Shown: positions 1-8,458, counted from the first letter of the stretch. The stretch is 13,099 nt of DNA from CAZHFA01 sp964534945 (GCA_964534945.1 CAZHSB010000048.1:1-13099), one strand, 5' to 3'. Program-made: numbers and translations. The notes: generated by a model from the letters alone, not told the origin.

Positions 1-83
1 ATAAAGTAACTTTCTTAAATAAGTGTACAACTTATGGAGCAGATCCAGATTGTACTTCTCAAAATGATGATAGTGAGTCTTAG
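1..83 (+). CDS. C-terminal end of an unidentified upstream protein (partial)
   Basis: Reading from base 3, 26 sense codons run from the window edge to a TAG at 81-83; the other two forward frames hit stop codons within the first ten bases. The tail is polar and has two cysteines nine residues apart, in the segment CTTYGADPDC, and ends in an acidic, Ser-rich stretch. A Cys pair near a polar C-terminus would fit a secreted or pilin-like protein, but this is a guess from 26 residues. The body of the gene lies outside the window. A 200-base gap with promoter-like sequence follows, so it is probably not part of the glycan operon. Confidence 0.45.
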   Translation, partial: KVTFLNKCTTYGADPDCTSQNDDSES

Positions 84-170
84 TTGATTTACACGTTAAC
101 AAGTTTTCCTAAACGTGGTTCATGGTGTTGATGTATTGTTGTTTATCTAAAGTCATTTTGAGTTTTTATA

Positions 171-194
171 CATTCATAATTAAATTTATTAATG
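171..194 (+). terminator. Weak inverted repeat, possible terminator of the upstream gene
   Basis: The arms cattcataa (171-179) and ttattaatg (186-194) pair at 8 of 9 positions around a 6-base loop. The stem is almost all A-T and is followed by CTTTGTTATG rather than a clean T-run, so any termination would be inefficient. Its place between the upstream stop and the operon promoter candidate is the main support. The rest of the 84-283 gap shows no gene or RNA that I can recognise. Confidence 0.2.
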
Positions 195-223
195 CTTTGT
201 TATGTAATAGTAAAAAAAATCAA

Positions 224-252
224 TTGTCGCTATTCTTATATCATGATAAAAT
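224..252 (+). promoter_or_regulatory. Candidate sigma70-type promoter for the glycan operon
   Basis: TTGTCG (224-229, 4 of 6 matches to TTGACA) is followed after 17 bases by TAAAAT (247-252, 5 of 6 matches to TATAAT). A TG one base upstream of the -10 element (244-245) makes it an extended -10. Transcription would start near 259-260, giving a leader of about 25 bases. In DNA this AT-rich, promoter-like matches arise by chance. A perfect TATAAT at 270-275, without a good -35, is a competing -10 and would place the start at or next to the ATG. Confidence 0.4.
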
Positions 253-283
253 CTTGAAGTGTATTTTTTTATAATAAATTCAA

Positions 284-1402
284 ATGAATAAGTATGATTT
301 AATAATAATCGGTGGAGGAAGTGCTGGACTTGGCGTAGCTATGTCCGCATATAAAGAATTTAAGAAAGTTTTGATTGTAGAAAAAAATAAGATTTCAAGC
401 AAAACTTCAGCTTCAAGTTTAAGAATAATTCATGGTGGCTTTAGATATCTTCAAAAGATGGATCTTTTAAGAGTCGCAGAATCACTTCATGATCAAAATG
501 TTTTATTGAAAACATATAAAGATGATATCGTAAAATTATCTTGCATTATGCCACTAAATAAATTTGGCTTAAAAAGCAAGTATCCAATGATATGCGCAAG
601 CATTTTATATAATGTGATATCGTTATTAATAACGGGAAAATCAAACGGAGCTTTTGTAGGGAAAATATCAAGCCATCAAAATAATATTGATATTATAAAA
701 GAAAAAAACGTATATGCACTTTTTTGGAATGATGCTCTTTTACGATCGCCACTTAATTTTGCAAAAACATTGTCAGACGAATTAAGAAACCATAATATCG
801 AAATTTTAGAAGATACAAATGTTCAAAATATAAAAAAAGAAAACGATGAGTTCTTATTAGATATAGAAAATAAGGAGGGAGCTATAGAACAAGTATCATC
901 TAAATATCTTGTAAATACTACAGGTCCATGGCTTGAAAAAATAAATGATGATTTAGATTTTAAAGAAAATAATTATAAATGGTGCAAAGCATTCAACATT
1001 ATATTAAACCAAAAAGTAAATTTTTTGGAAGCTGTAGGCATTTTTGGGGAGGACAATAGAGCTTTTTTTATCGTTCCAAGAGATGGCTTTATCTGTGTGG
1101 GAACTTGGTATGTGCCATTTGATGGAGATCTTGAAAAAGATATTTTACCTAAAGAAGATGAGCTAAGTGCATTTATTACATCGTTTAATAAAACAAATCT
1201 TAATTTGAAAATTTTAAAAGATAATATAAAAGAAGTAGAAGCGGGGATTTTGCCAATGAAGTTTGTTGGAAAATCTGGACCTGTGTTATATGGTCTTGAA
1301 AAAATAAATGTTGTAGAAAATTATGCTAAGGTTCTTAGCACGAAATATACTACATTTTTAAGTCAAGGAAGGAAAGTTATAAAGAGGTTGTTAGGGAAGT
1401 AG
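284..1402 (+). CDS. Compact GlpD-like FAD-dependent oxidoreductase (DAO superfamily)
   Basis: Predicted FAD enzyme related to glycerol-3-phosphate dehydrogenase GlpD, substrate unknown. The N-terminus is a dinucleotide-binding fold: GGGSAG at residues 10-15 and the ribose-binding Glu33 in VLIVEK. The GlpD signature follows at 41-56 (TSASS, then HGGFRYL), with a second FAD-contact motif NTTGPW at 211-216. At 372 residues it is much shorter than typical GlpD (about 500 or more) and lacks the C-terminal helical domain. Where GlpD usually has GTTD it has GTWY (273-276), and the usual G-[VI]-R-P-L near the substrate phosphate reads GILPM (321-325), without the Arg. It may therefore act on something other than glycerol-3-phosphate, perhaps a glycan or lipid precursor; this is inference. 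The start at 284 places the Rossmann fold at residue 5, as expected, although no Shine-Dalgarno is visible. First gene of the operon; five bases separate it from the next. Confidence 0.85.
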   Translation: MNKYDLIIIGGGSAGLGVAMSAYKEFKKVLIVEKNKISSKTSASSLRIIHGGFRYLQKMDLLRVAESLHDQNVLLKTYKDDIVKLSCIMPLNKFGLKSKYPMICASILYNVISLLITGKSNGAFVGKISSHQNNIDIIKEKNVYALFWNDALLRSPLNFAKTLSDELRNHNIEILEDTNVQNIKKENDEFLLDIENKEGAIEQVSSKYLVNTTGPWLEKINDDLDFKENNYKWCKAFNIILNQKVNFLEAVGIFGEDNRAFFIVPRDGFICVGTWYVPFDGDLEKDILPKEDELSAFITSFNKTNLNLKILKDNIKEVEAGILPMKFVGKSGPVLYGLEKINVVENYAKVLSTKYTTFLSQGRKVIKRLLGK

Positions 1403-1407
1403 AAAAT

Positions 1408-4400
1408 ATGAAAAATTTTTTTAAAGATAAAAATATTTTAATATTAATATTAATTTTAATTGGTGCATTTGTTATCAGGATTTTAAATATAGGATTTGAA
1501 ACGGGAAGCCACCCAGATGAACGCGCAATTATAATGATTTCAGAAGGCGTTTTTAATAATCATTTTAATCCTAAGAATTTTCATTATGGAAGTTTTATTT
1601 TTTACCTATTATGGGCAACGTCTTGGTTTTTCGAATTTTTGGTAGGTGTTGTAGAAAGAAGTTCTTCGCTAAATTTTTGTAAAGATGCAATTCTTCCCGC
1701 ACTTCGTTTTTTATCTTCTTATGATGGTGCTTTTTATATCGGAAGAACTTATGCGTGTATTGCGGGGACGATAACTGTTTTATTTACATACTTGCTTTCA
1801 AGTAAAATGTTTAATAAAAAAGTAGGGCTTTTATCGGCTTTTCTTTTGGCGACAAATCCATTTCATATTTCACTTTCAAGATATTATACAACTGATATTT
1901 TTGTAACTTGTTTTTCAGTAATGGTTGCCTTTTTCCTTTATGAAGCAATTGTTCGCAATTCATATAAAAATTATATTTTTTCTATAATTTGTTTTGCATT
2001 AGGATTCGTCTTTAAGATTAGCATGACAATAATGGCACTTCCTATCGGAGTAACTTCAATTTATCTTTTAATAAGAAATAAAAATTATAAAAATTCCTTT
2101 TCCTATATAAAATTTTTCCTTTATCCAGCATTAATAGTTTTTGGAATAATTTTTCTATTAGAACCATTTTTCTTTTTTGATTTTTCGAGTTTCATAGGAG
2201 ATAACCGTTCTCAAGTAGAAATGGTAAGAGGACGCTGGATGCCTCCTTATACAAGGCAATATTTAAATACGCTTCCATTCCTATATTATATAGGACAAAT
2301 GTTTAATTATACGATAAGACCAATTGTGTTTACCTTATCAATTTTTGGACTTATTTGGTTGATAATAGATAAGGAATTTGCAAAATTAAATAAAAATATT
2401 CTTTGGTTTTTTATTTTGCCATCGTTTTTAATCATGGGAAGTTATTTTGTAAAATTTCCAAGATATCTTCTTTTAATTTATCCATTTCTTTTGATTCTTG
2501 CAGGTTATGCCCTTTATAAATTAAAATCAAAAATTCTTACAGTAATTATTTGTACTTTGTCTTTTATTATAGCAATTGATTCAATTTCAATTTATTTTAA
2601 TGAGCACTCATATAGAACAGTTTCAAGATGGATTTATGAAAATATTCCACCAGAATCTACAATTTTAGGAGTACATTGGGATGATAAAATTCCTCTTTTA
2701 TTGCCTGGAATAGATTCAAATAAGTATAAATACAAATATCATAATGATGAATATGATTTAAAATTATATGAAGAAAGTAATGAACAAAATTTAACAGATT
2801 ATATTAATATGCTTTTGAAAGGAGATTATATTGCACTGCCCGCAGATAGAATTTTTAGGGGAATTTTAGATAAGTTCGATCAAAAGCGAGAATATTCAAT
2901 AAAAATTTTACAAGGACTTTTTGATGGTTCTTTAGGATTTGTCCCTGCCTACATTTATAAGCCAAGATCGTTTTTGGCAGCTCGAGGTTTTTATAACGAT
3001 GATTTGGCAGATGAAAGTTTAGTTGGATATGATCACCCAAAAGCATTTGTCTTTAAAAAAGTAAAAAATTTAACTTTTGAGGAGTTAAAATCAAACATAG
3101 AAAATCAGCCTCTTAAAATTTCTTTGAAAAAAGTTTTGTCTACAAAAAATTTTAGTTTAGCAAAAGATGATAAGGAACTTAGGTTAAATATAGATGGGAA
3201 AATTTTTAATCCAATTCAAAAAAAATCATTTAAAGGAATTCATTTAAAGATGAATTCCTTTTTCGCAATTATTCTTTGGCTAATTATTATCGATATATCA
3301 AGTTTTTATATTTTACCAATTATTTTTGTTACTTGTACAAAATTACCAGATAAGGGGCTTGGAATTTTTAGATTAGTAGGCTTGGGAGTTTTTGCTTTTA
3401 TAATGTGGATTTTAGGCTCTGTTTTTAAGGTTGAATATACTCAAGTAAATTTAATTTTAATTTTACTTTGTTTATATGTGTCATCATTTTTAATATTAAA
3501 AGTAGGTAATGTTTCTATATCTAGTTTTATTTCATCGGTATGTAATAAGAAATTATTGAAAATAGAATATACATATTTTGGTGTTTTTCTTGTTTTTGCT
3601 ATTTTTAAATTGTTATCTCCAGAAATTGTATTCGGAGAGAAAACAATGGATCTTGGGTTTTTAAATTATTTTTCAAGGACGACATCGTTGCCACCTTCTG
3701 ATCCATGGTCTATTGATAATCAAATGTCATACTATTTCTTTGGATATTTTATTTTTGGACTTGTTCATAAATTATCATCTTTTCCAACAGCATTTGGTTA
3801 TAATTTAACAATAGCAACAATAGCAGGAATTTTAACAACAACATTAATTAGCTTAATTTTTTATCTTAAAAAATCATTAAAAGTTTCCGTTTTATTTTCT
3901 TTAGCAATTGTTTTACTCACAAATTTTGAAAAATTTTATATGTATTTTTTTGATACGAGAAAAAGTTGGCAATTAGGTTTTGATCTTTTTTGGAAAACAG
4001 CAAGAGTACATGAATTTTATTCGAATGCTATAACAGAATATCCCTTTTGGTCTTTAATCTTTTCGGATTTACATCCACATGTAATGGCAATGCCATTTTT
4101 TGTTTGCGTATTATTGTTTTTTATATATTTGTATAAGGAGAAATCAGTAACTCCACTTTTTTATATTTTGATGTCTTGCATTTCTGTTGTTTTACTTATG
4201 ACAAATACTTGGGATGTAATAACAATGTCTTTTTTAGGGATTGTATTTTTACTTACAGTATTCATTAGTAATTTTAAAGAAGGAATATCCTTATTAAAAA
4301 AATTACTTATTTTTGGTTGTCTATCTCTTATCTTTGTTTGTCCATTTTATATTTTTTGTTTATCGGGCAACAAAAGTTCAACAGGTTGGGTACAAACGTC

Positions 4401-5406
4401 AGAGTTTCATGGGTGGTTCCATGTCTTTAGGCATTTTGGATTTTGGTTATTCCCAATTTTATGGGGATTTTTCACTTCATTTAAAATTCTTAAAAATACT
4501 TCTTATAAACGAATCATTATAAATTTAATTTTATCATCAATTCCATTTGTTGTTGCATCATTTTCAATATTTCAAGATGTTTCATGGGGAATACAAATAA
4601 TAAGCTTCTTTTTATTATTTATTGGGCTTACATATATGAAAGAAGAAGATCATTTTTTATCTTCAATCTTTTTAATTACATTTTCTATTTTATTATCTTT
4701 AACAGAACTTTTCTTTTTTATAGATAGACCAAATACAATATTTAAAATTTATATTGGAATGTGGTTTTTTGTAAGTTTATCGTCAGTACAATTTGTAAAA
4801 GATAATTTTAAAAATTGGTATTTTAAATGGACATTTTTTGTATTGCTTGGAATTTGCATTGTTAGCTCTTGTATATCATATGTTGCGATGGCAAGATTTA
4901 GTCATATAAGAAATGAAAAGGTTAGCCCAACTTTAAATGGAGTTGCGTTTTTAAAAAATCAAAATAAAGATCTTTTTAATGTTGTAAATTGGATAAATAA
5001 AAATATTAAAGGAACGCCAATTTTACTAGAAACTTATGGTCCATCATATTATATAGATACATCAATTCCATACCAAAAATATACAGGGCTTCCAATTTTG
5101 CATGGTTGGGATCATCACGTAAAGCAAAGAGGAACAAGCGAAGAGAACCTTTCACAAAAGAAAAAAGATATTGATGAATTTTACAAGACGTTTGATAAAG
5201 AAAAGATAAAAAGTCTTCTTGAAAAATATAATATAGATTTAGTAGCAGTTGGAAAAAAGGAGAATGAAAAATATCCTAAAGAGAGTCTTGATAAATTTTC
5301 TCAATATGATGATATTTTTGTTTTGCTAACTTCTTCTAATAATGAAGCGTTATATTTGGTAAAAGATAAATTGAGCGGAGTTAGTTTAGATTTTAATAAA
5401 AGATAA
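1408..5406 (+). CDS. GT39-like glycosyltransferase fused to a DUF2298 (YYY) membrane domain
   Basis: A 1332-residue polytopic membrane protein made of two units. Residues 1 to about 400 look like a GT-C enzyme of the GT39/PMT type: a first membrane helix (10-28), then HPDER (35-39) with the acidic residues expected in the first external loop, and a second conserved Asp in SRYYTTD (D163). A hydrophilic tail follows, with DESLVGYDHPK at 535-545. From about 615 to 1332 is a DUF2298 unit: GEKTMD (743-748), PPSDPW (762-767), a tyrosine-rich YYFFGY stretch, DLHPH (887-891), and a soluble C-terminal part with HGWDHH (1232-1237). The GT39 half would move a sugar from a polyprenyl-phosphate donor on the outer face of the membrane. 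DUF2298 has no proven activity that I can cite, but its many membrane helices and acidic loop motifs resemble GT-C enzymes. Start ATG 1408 has AGGGA at 1393-1397, inside the end of the previous gene. The unit junction carries a strong hairpin and a possible internal start. Confidence 0.88.
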   Translation: MKNFFKDKNILILILILIGAFVIRILNIGFETGSHPDERAIIMISEGVFNNHFNPKNFHYGSFIFYLLWATSWFFEFLVGVVERSSSLNFCKDAILPALRFLSSYDGAFYIGRTYACIAGTITVLFTYLLSSKMFNKKVGLLSAFLLATNPFHISLSRYYTTDIFVTCFSVMVAFFLYEAIVRNSYKNYIFSIICFALGFVFKISMTIMALPIGVTSIYLLIRNKNYKNSFSYIKFFLYPALIVFGIIFLLEPFFFFDFSSFIGDNRSQVEMVRGRWMPPYTRQYLNTLPFLYYIGQMFNYTIRPIVFTLSIFGLIWLIIDKEFAKLNKNILWFFILPSFLIMGSYFVKFPRYLLLIYPFLLILAGYALYKLKSKILTVIICTLSFIIAIDSISIYFNEHSYRTVSRWIYENIPPESTILGVHWDDKIPLLLPGIDSNKYKYKYHNDEYDLKLYEESNEQNLTDYINMLLKGDYIALPADRIFRGILDKFDQKREYSIKILQGLFDGSLGFVPAYIYKPRSFLAARGFYNDDLADESLVGYDHPKAFVFKKVKNLTFEELKSNIENQPLKISLKKVLSTKNFSLAKDDKELRLNIDGKIFNPIQKKSFKGIHLKMNSFFAIILWLIIIDISSFYILPIIFVTCTKLPDKGLGIFRLVGLGVFAFIMWILGSVFKVEYTQVNLILILLCLYVSSFLILKVGNVSISSFISSVCNKKLLKIEYTYFGVFLVFAIFKLLSPEIVFGEKTMDLGFLNYFSRTTSLPPSDPWSIDNQMSYYFFGYFIFGLVHKLSSFPTAFGYNLTIATIAGILTTTLISLIFYLKKSLKVSVLFSLAIVLLTNFEKFYMYFFDTRKSWQLGFDLFWKTARVHEFYSNAITEYPFWSLIFSDLHPHVMAMPFFVCVLLFFIYLYKEKSVTPLFYILMSCISVVLLMTNTWDVITMSFLGIVFLLTVFISNFKEGISLLKKLLIFGCLSLIFVCPFYIFCLSGNKSSTGWVQTSEFHGWFHVFRHFGFWLFPILWGFFTSFKILKNTSYKRIIINLILSSIPFVVASFSIFQDVSWGIQIISFFLLFIGLTYMKEEDHFLSSIFLITFSILLSLTELFFFIDRPNTIFKIYIGMWFFVSLSSVQFVKDNFKNWYFKWTFFVLLGICIVSSCISYVAMARFSHIRNEKVSPTLNGVAFLKNQNKDLFNVVNWINKNIKGTPILLETYGPSYYIDTSIPYQKYTGLPILHGWDHHVKQRGTSEENLSQKKKDIDEFYKTFDKEKIKSLLEKYNIDLVAVGKKENEKYPKESLDKFSQYDDIFVLLTSSNNEALYLVKDKLSGVSLDFNKR
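3232..3263 (+). promoter_or_regulatory. 12-bp perfect hairpin holding an internal ribosome site and start at the domain junction
   Basis: AAAGGAATTCAT (3232-3243) is the exact reverse complement of ATGAATTCCTTT (3250-3261). The spacer TTAAAG can close to a TAAA tetraloop through one G-T pair, and Ts continue to 3263. The left arm begins with AAAGGA, a Shine-Dalgarno match; the right arm begins with ATG at 3250, in frame with the gene (Met615), 12 bases after that match. Both elements are paired in the hairpin, so the internal site would be closed unless ribosomes from upstream open it. It could also act as a weak terminator (12 bp, three G-C pairs, five Ts). The inverted repeat is directly visible; any function is inference. 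Confidence 0.5.
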
Positions 5407-5423
5407 GAAAGGAGAGGTATTTT

Positions 5424-7478
5424 ATGGTATTTTTAATAATTTCTTTGATAATTTTATCATTAACATTTTTTATGTTTTCCCTTCCCATAGTTGAATTAAT
5501 TTTAGCTCTTTTTATAGGTGTGCCAATTGTTTTCTTTATACTTGCAATGCTAGGACTAAATTTCGGGGTGTCATATATAATTTCCATTTTATTAATGCTT
5601 ACTTTAATTTTATCAATATCAAAATTTAAAATTAATAAAAAAGCATTTTCATCATTAGGTGAATATAGTTATTTTTTAGTATTTTTTATTTCTTTTCTTG
5701 TTCTTTATACACTTAGCTTAAGATGGGCTGATTTTGTAACAATAGGTGAAAGATTAAGAGATTATTCTATTTTATCTTCAGTAATAAAATCTCCAATCAA
5801 TCTTCAAGAACCTTGGTTTGCAGGATTTACATTAAACTATTATGCATTTTGGTATCGTTTAGGAAGTGCAATATCATTTATTTTTGATATTCCTGTTTGG
5901 AACACTTACCATATTGTTGCATCATTAAATACGGCATTTTTCTTTACATGTATTTTTATAATTGTTAAGAAATACTTAAATTTTAATTTTTTACAATCAT
6001 TATTTCTTGCTCTTATTGTTTTTCCAGGAACAAATTATAGATCTATAAAATTTTTCTTTTCTCAAGACACTAATTGGTGGGGGCCATCAAGAGTTATAAA
6101 AGGAGCAATTACAGAATTTCCTACTTGGTCTTTTGTTCTAGGAGATTTACATCCACATTTTTTAAATCTTTTGTGTTTTCCATTTTTGATTTCTCTAGTG
6201 CTTTTAATAGATCCATTAAAATGGAATGTAAAAGAAAAACTTGTGTTGTTTTTTGTATTTTTATTTGTTCCTATTTTATTTATTTTTAATGCAAATGCTT
6301 GGGATATCCCCGCTTATTTTTTATTATTTTGTGTTTATCTAACAGCAGTATTAATTTTAAAATATAATTATCATAAAAAATTTAACTACGAAGATTCAAA
6401 AGTAAAAAATGGAATATTTATTTTTTTATTCATTATGTTATTAGCGTTTTCATTATTTTTATCTTCAAGAAATATAACTTCAGTTGGAGCAATTTTAAAA
6501 TTTGTGACAGGAGAGGTTTTAAGGACAAATACTTATGAATTTATAGATGCATTTGGAATACCATTTTTCTTCATCACTATTTTTTCAATACTTCTTTGTA
6601 AAAATAAATTAAGAAATATTTTTTCTTCATTACTTGTTTTTTCATTGTTATTTTTTGATTTGGCAATTTTCCCGATTATTACCCTATTGTTTTTCACTAT
6701 CTTTAGAGTTTTTGATGAAATTGATGAAAATTATCGTGAATCACTTCAAAGAAAGAAAATATTATTTGAGGCAGTGGGAATTTCAGTTCTTGTTTTGTGG
6801 CTTGTTCCTGAAATAATTTATCTTGATGATAATTATGGAGCGGGTAATGAAAGGATGAATACTATTTTTAAAATATATAGTGTGGCGTGGAGTTTAAGTT
6901 ATATATATACTTTTTATTTATTAAGGAGAGTAGTTGATAAATATCATGTAAAAAATTTATATGTATGGATAGGACTTGTCCCTGTTACTGTTATTTGCAC
7001 GCTTTGTTTTTTTAAATTTATAGAACTTAGAACTTTTAATTATACAGTATCACTTAATGAAAGGATTCGAGGACTTAATGAAGTTGATAAATTTCATAGT
7101 GGTGCCAAAAATGCGATAGATAGATTAACAAAAATGTCTGATGGAATTGTTCTTGAATCTACAAAAGGAGCATATAATTATGCCTCTCATGTGGGAACAT
7201 TATCTGGAAAGACATTGTTTTTGGGTTGGCAAAATCATGTTCAACTTTTGTATAAAAAATATGATGAAATTCAAAAAAGAAAAGAAGAAATTGATAGATT
7301 TTATACAAACATGAATTGTGATGAAAGAAGGCGTTTTTTAATTAATAATAATATTTCTTACGTTGTGTTAGGCCCACTAGAAAAAGAAGAATATCGAGAG
7401 AGATTAAATAATGATTTTTATTGTTTAGATAATATAATACAAGAAGGAGAATATATAATTTTTACAGGAGATAAATAA
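5424..7478 (+). CDS. Stand-alone DUF2298 (YYY) membrane protein
   Basis: A 684-residue multi-helix membrane protein, paralogous to the second half of the preceding gene. It shares TEFPTWSFVLGDLHPH-type sequence (DLHPH at 241-245), the acidic loop GERLRD (108-113, against GEKTMD in the neighbour), an LNYYAFWY segment, and a soluble tail with LGWQNHV (600-606) followed by a charged RKEEIDRFY region. The PPSDPW motif of the neighbour is altered here to LQEPW, so the two copies have probably diverged in substrate. By family and context it is a likely GT-C-like glycosyltransferase or glycan-export protein in the cytoplasmic membrane, but no activity is established. The start is well supported: AAAGGAG at 5408-5414, nine bases before the ATG and just after the upstream stop at 5404-5406. 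The next gene begins two bases after its stop. Confidence 0.85.
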   Translation: MVFLIISLIILSLTFFMFSLPIVELILALFIGVPIVFFILAMLGLNFGVSYIISILLMLTLILSISKFKINKKAFSSLGEYSYFLVFFISFLVLYTLSLRWADFVTIGERLRDYSILSSVIKSPINLQEPWFAGFTLNYYAFWYRLGSAISFIFDIPVWNTYHIVASLNTAFFFTCIFIIVKKYLNFNFLQSLFLALIVFPGTNYRSIKFFFSQDTNWWGPSRVIKGAITEFPTWSFVLGDLHPHFLNLLCFPFLISLVLLIDPLKWNVKEKLVLFFVFLFVPILFIFNANAWDIPAYFLLFCVYLTAVLILKYNYHKKFNYEDSKVKNGIFIFLFIMLLAFSLFLSSRNITSVGAILKFVTGEVLRTNTYEFIDAFGIPFFFITIFSILLCKNKLRNIFSSLLVFSLLFFDLAIFPIITLLFFTIFRVFDEIDENYRESLQRKKILFEAVGISVLVLWLVPEIIYLDDNYGAGNERMNTIFKIYSVAWSLSYIYTFYLLRRVVDKYHVKNLYVWIGLVPVTVICTLCFFKFIELRTFNYTVSLNERIRGLNEVDKFHSGAKNAIDRLTKMSDGIVLESTKGAYNYASHVGTLSGKTLFLGWQNHVQLLYKKYDEIQKRKEEIDRFYTNMNCDERRRFLINNNISYVVLGPLEKEEYRERLNNDFYCLDNIIQEGEYIIFTGDK

Positions 7479-7480
7479 AT

Positions 7481-8458
7481 ATGGAAAATATTTTTTTGCA
7501 AAAAAGAGAAAGACTTCCACACTCTATTTCTGTAGTTGTTCCGTGTTATAATGAGGAAGAAGTTATTAGAGAAACATATAAAAGGTTAACAAAAGTATTA
7601 GAGGAAATAAAAGTTCCTTATGAAATCATATTAGTAGATGATGGAAGTAAGGATAATACTTGGAAGATATTATCTGATTTGTCTTCTAATGATAATCATA
7701 TAAAATCAGTAAAGTTATCTAGAAATCATGGACACCAGTTCGCATTAACTTGTGGCCTTGATCAAACAAAAGGAGAGGTCATTTTAATAATAGATGCAGA
7801 CTTGCAAGATCCACCAGAGCTTTTAAATGAAATGATTAAAAAGTGGCAAGAAGGATATTTTGTGGCTTATGGTCAAAGGGTTGCTAGGAAAGGTGAAACA
7901 GCATCAAAAAAATTTTTTGCATATGCTTTTTATAGATTAATTTCTAAAATTTCTAAAATAAATATTCCACAAGATACGGGAGATTTTAGATTAGTAGATA
8001 GAAAAGCATTAAATGTTTTATTAAGTATGAAAGAAACACAAAGATTTATAAGAGGTATGGTTGCTTGGGTTGGCTTTCCGCAAATTCCAGTTCCTTATTG
8101 TAGAGAAGAGCGTTTCGCAGGAACAACGAAATATCCTTTTAAAAAAAGTTTAATTTTAGCTTTTGATGCAATAACATCTTTTTCTTATGCACCATTAAGG
8201 TTGGCTACTTATTTGGGGGTCTTGTTTTCTGGGATATCTTTTGTATATTTTGTCATAGTTGTTATTTTAAAATTTTTGGGAATTAACTTTGCAGGATATA
8301 CATCTTTAATGTGTACAATTTTGATGCTTGGTGGCATTCAACTTATTGTACTTGGAATCGTGGGAGAATATGTTGGAAGAATTTTTGAGCAAGGGCAAAA
8401 ACGTCCTCTTTATATTATACAAGATATAAAAGGTGAGCCATTGTTAGAAGATAAATAA
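7481..8458 (+). CDS. GT2 polyprenyl-phosphate glycosyltransferase (GtrB/DPM1-like)
   Basis: Inner-membrane enzyme predicted to transfer a monosaccharide from a nucleotide sugar to polyprenyl phosphate, making the lipid donor used by GT-C enzymes on the other side of the membrane. The cytoplasmic GT-A domain has VVVPCYNEEE near residues 18-27, VDDGS (52-56) and the metal-binding DADLQDPPE (105-113); RFAGTTKYPF (TTKYP at 215-219) is the usual acceptor-side motif. Two membrane helices follow (about 240-262 and 272-298), then GEYVGRIFEQ, typical of GtrB/ArnC/DPM-like proteins. The length of 325 residues is normal for the family. The sugar cannot be told from sequence. AGGAG at 7466-7470, inside the end of the previous gene, supports ATG 7481. 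It sits among four GT-C-like units, which suits a donor-making role. Confidence 0.92.
   Translation: MENIFLQKRERLPHSISVVVPCYNEEEVIRETYKRLTKVLEEIKVPYEIILVDDGSKDNTWKILSDLSSNDNHIKSVKLSRNHGHQFALTCGLDQTKGEVILIIDADLQDPPELLNEMIKKWQEGYFVAYGQRVARKGETASKKFFAYAFYRLISKISKINIPQDTGDFRLVDRKALNVLLSMKETQRFIRGMVAWVGFPQIPVPYCREERFAGTTKYPFKKSLILAFDAITSFSYAPLRLATYLGVLFSGISFVYFVIVVILKFLGINFAGYTSLMCTILMLGGIQLIVLGIVGEYVGRIFEQGQKRPLYIIQDIKGEPLLEDK

Noticed and set aside
92..117. Inverted repeat cacgtt / aacgtg just after the upstream stop
   Set aside because: Only six base pairs around a 14-base loop and no T-run after it; expected by chance and too weak for a terminator.
2817..2825. AAAGGAG-like Shine-Dalgarno sequence inside the GT39 half of the fusion gene
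   Set aside because: No start codon lies in frame at a usable distance and it does not mark a domain boundary; such matches are common in A-rich Lys-Gly codons.
2855..3046. Minus-strand open frame of 63 codons inside the fusion gene
   Set aside because: It lies wholly within a strongly supported plus-strand gene, has no family features, and long chance frames are expected opposite membrane-protein genes.
4313..4522. Plus-strand open frame of 69 codons in another frame of the fusion gene
   Set aside because: It is a shadow of the DUF2298 coding region with no ribosome site or recognisable protein features.
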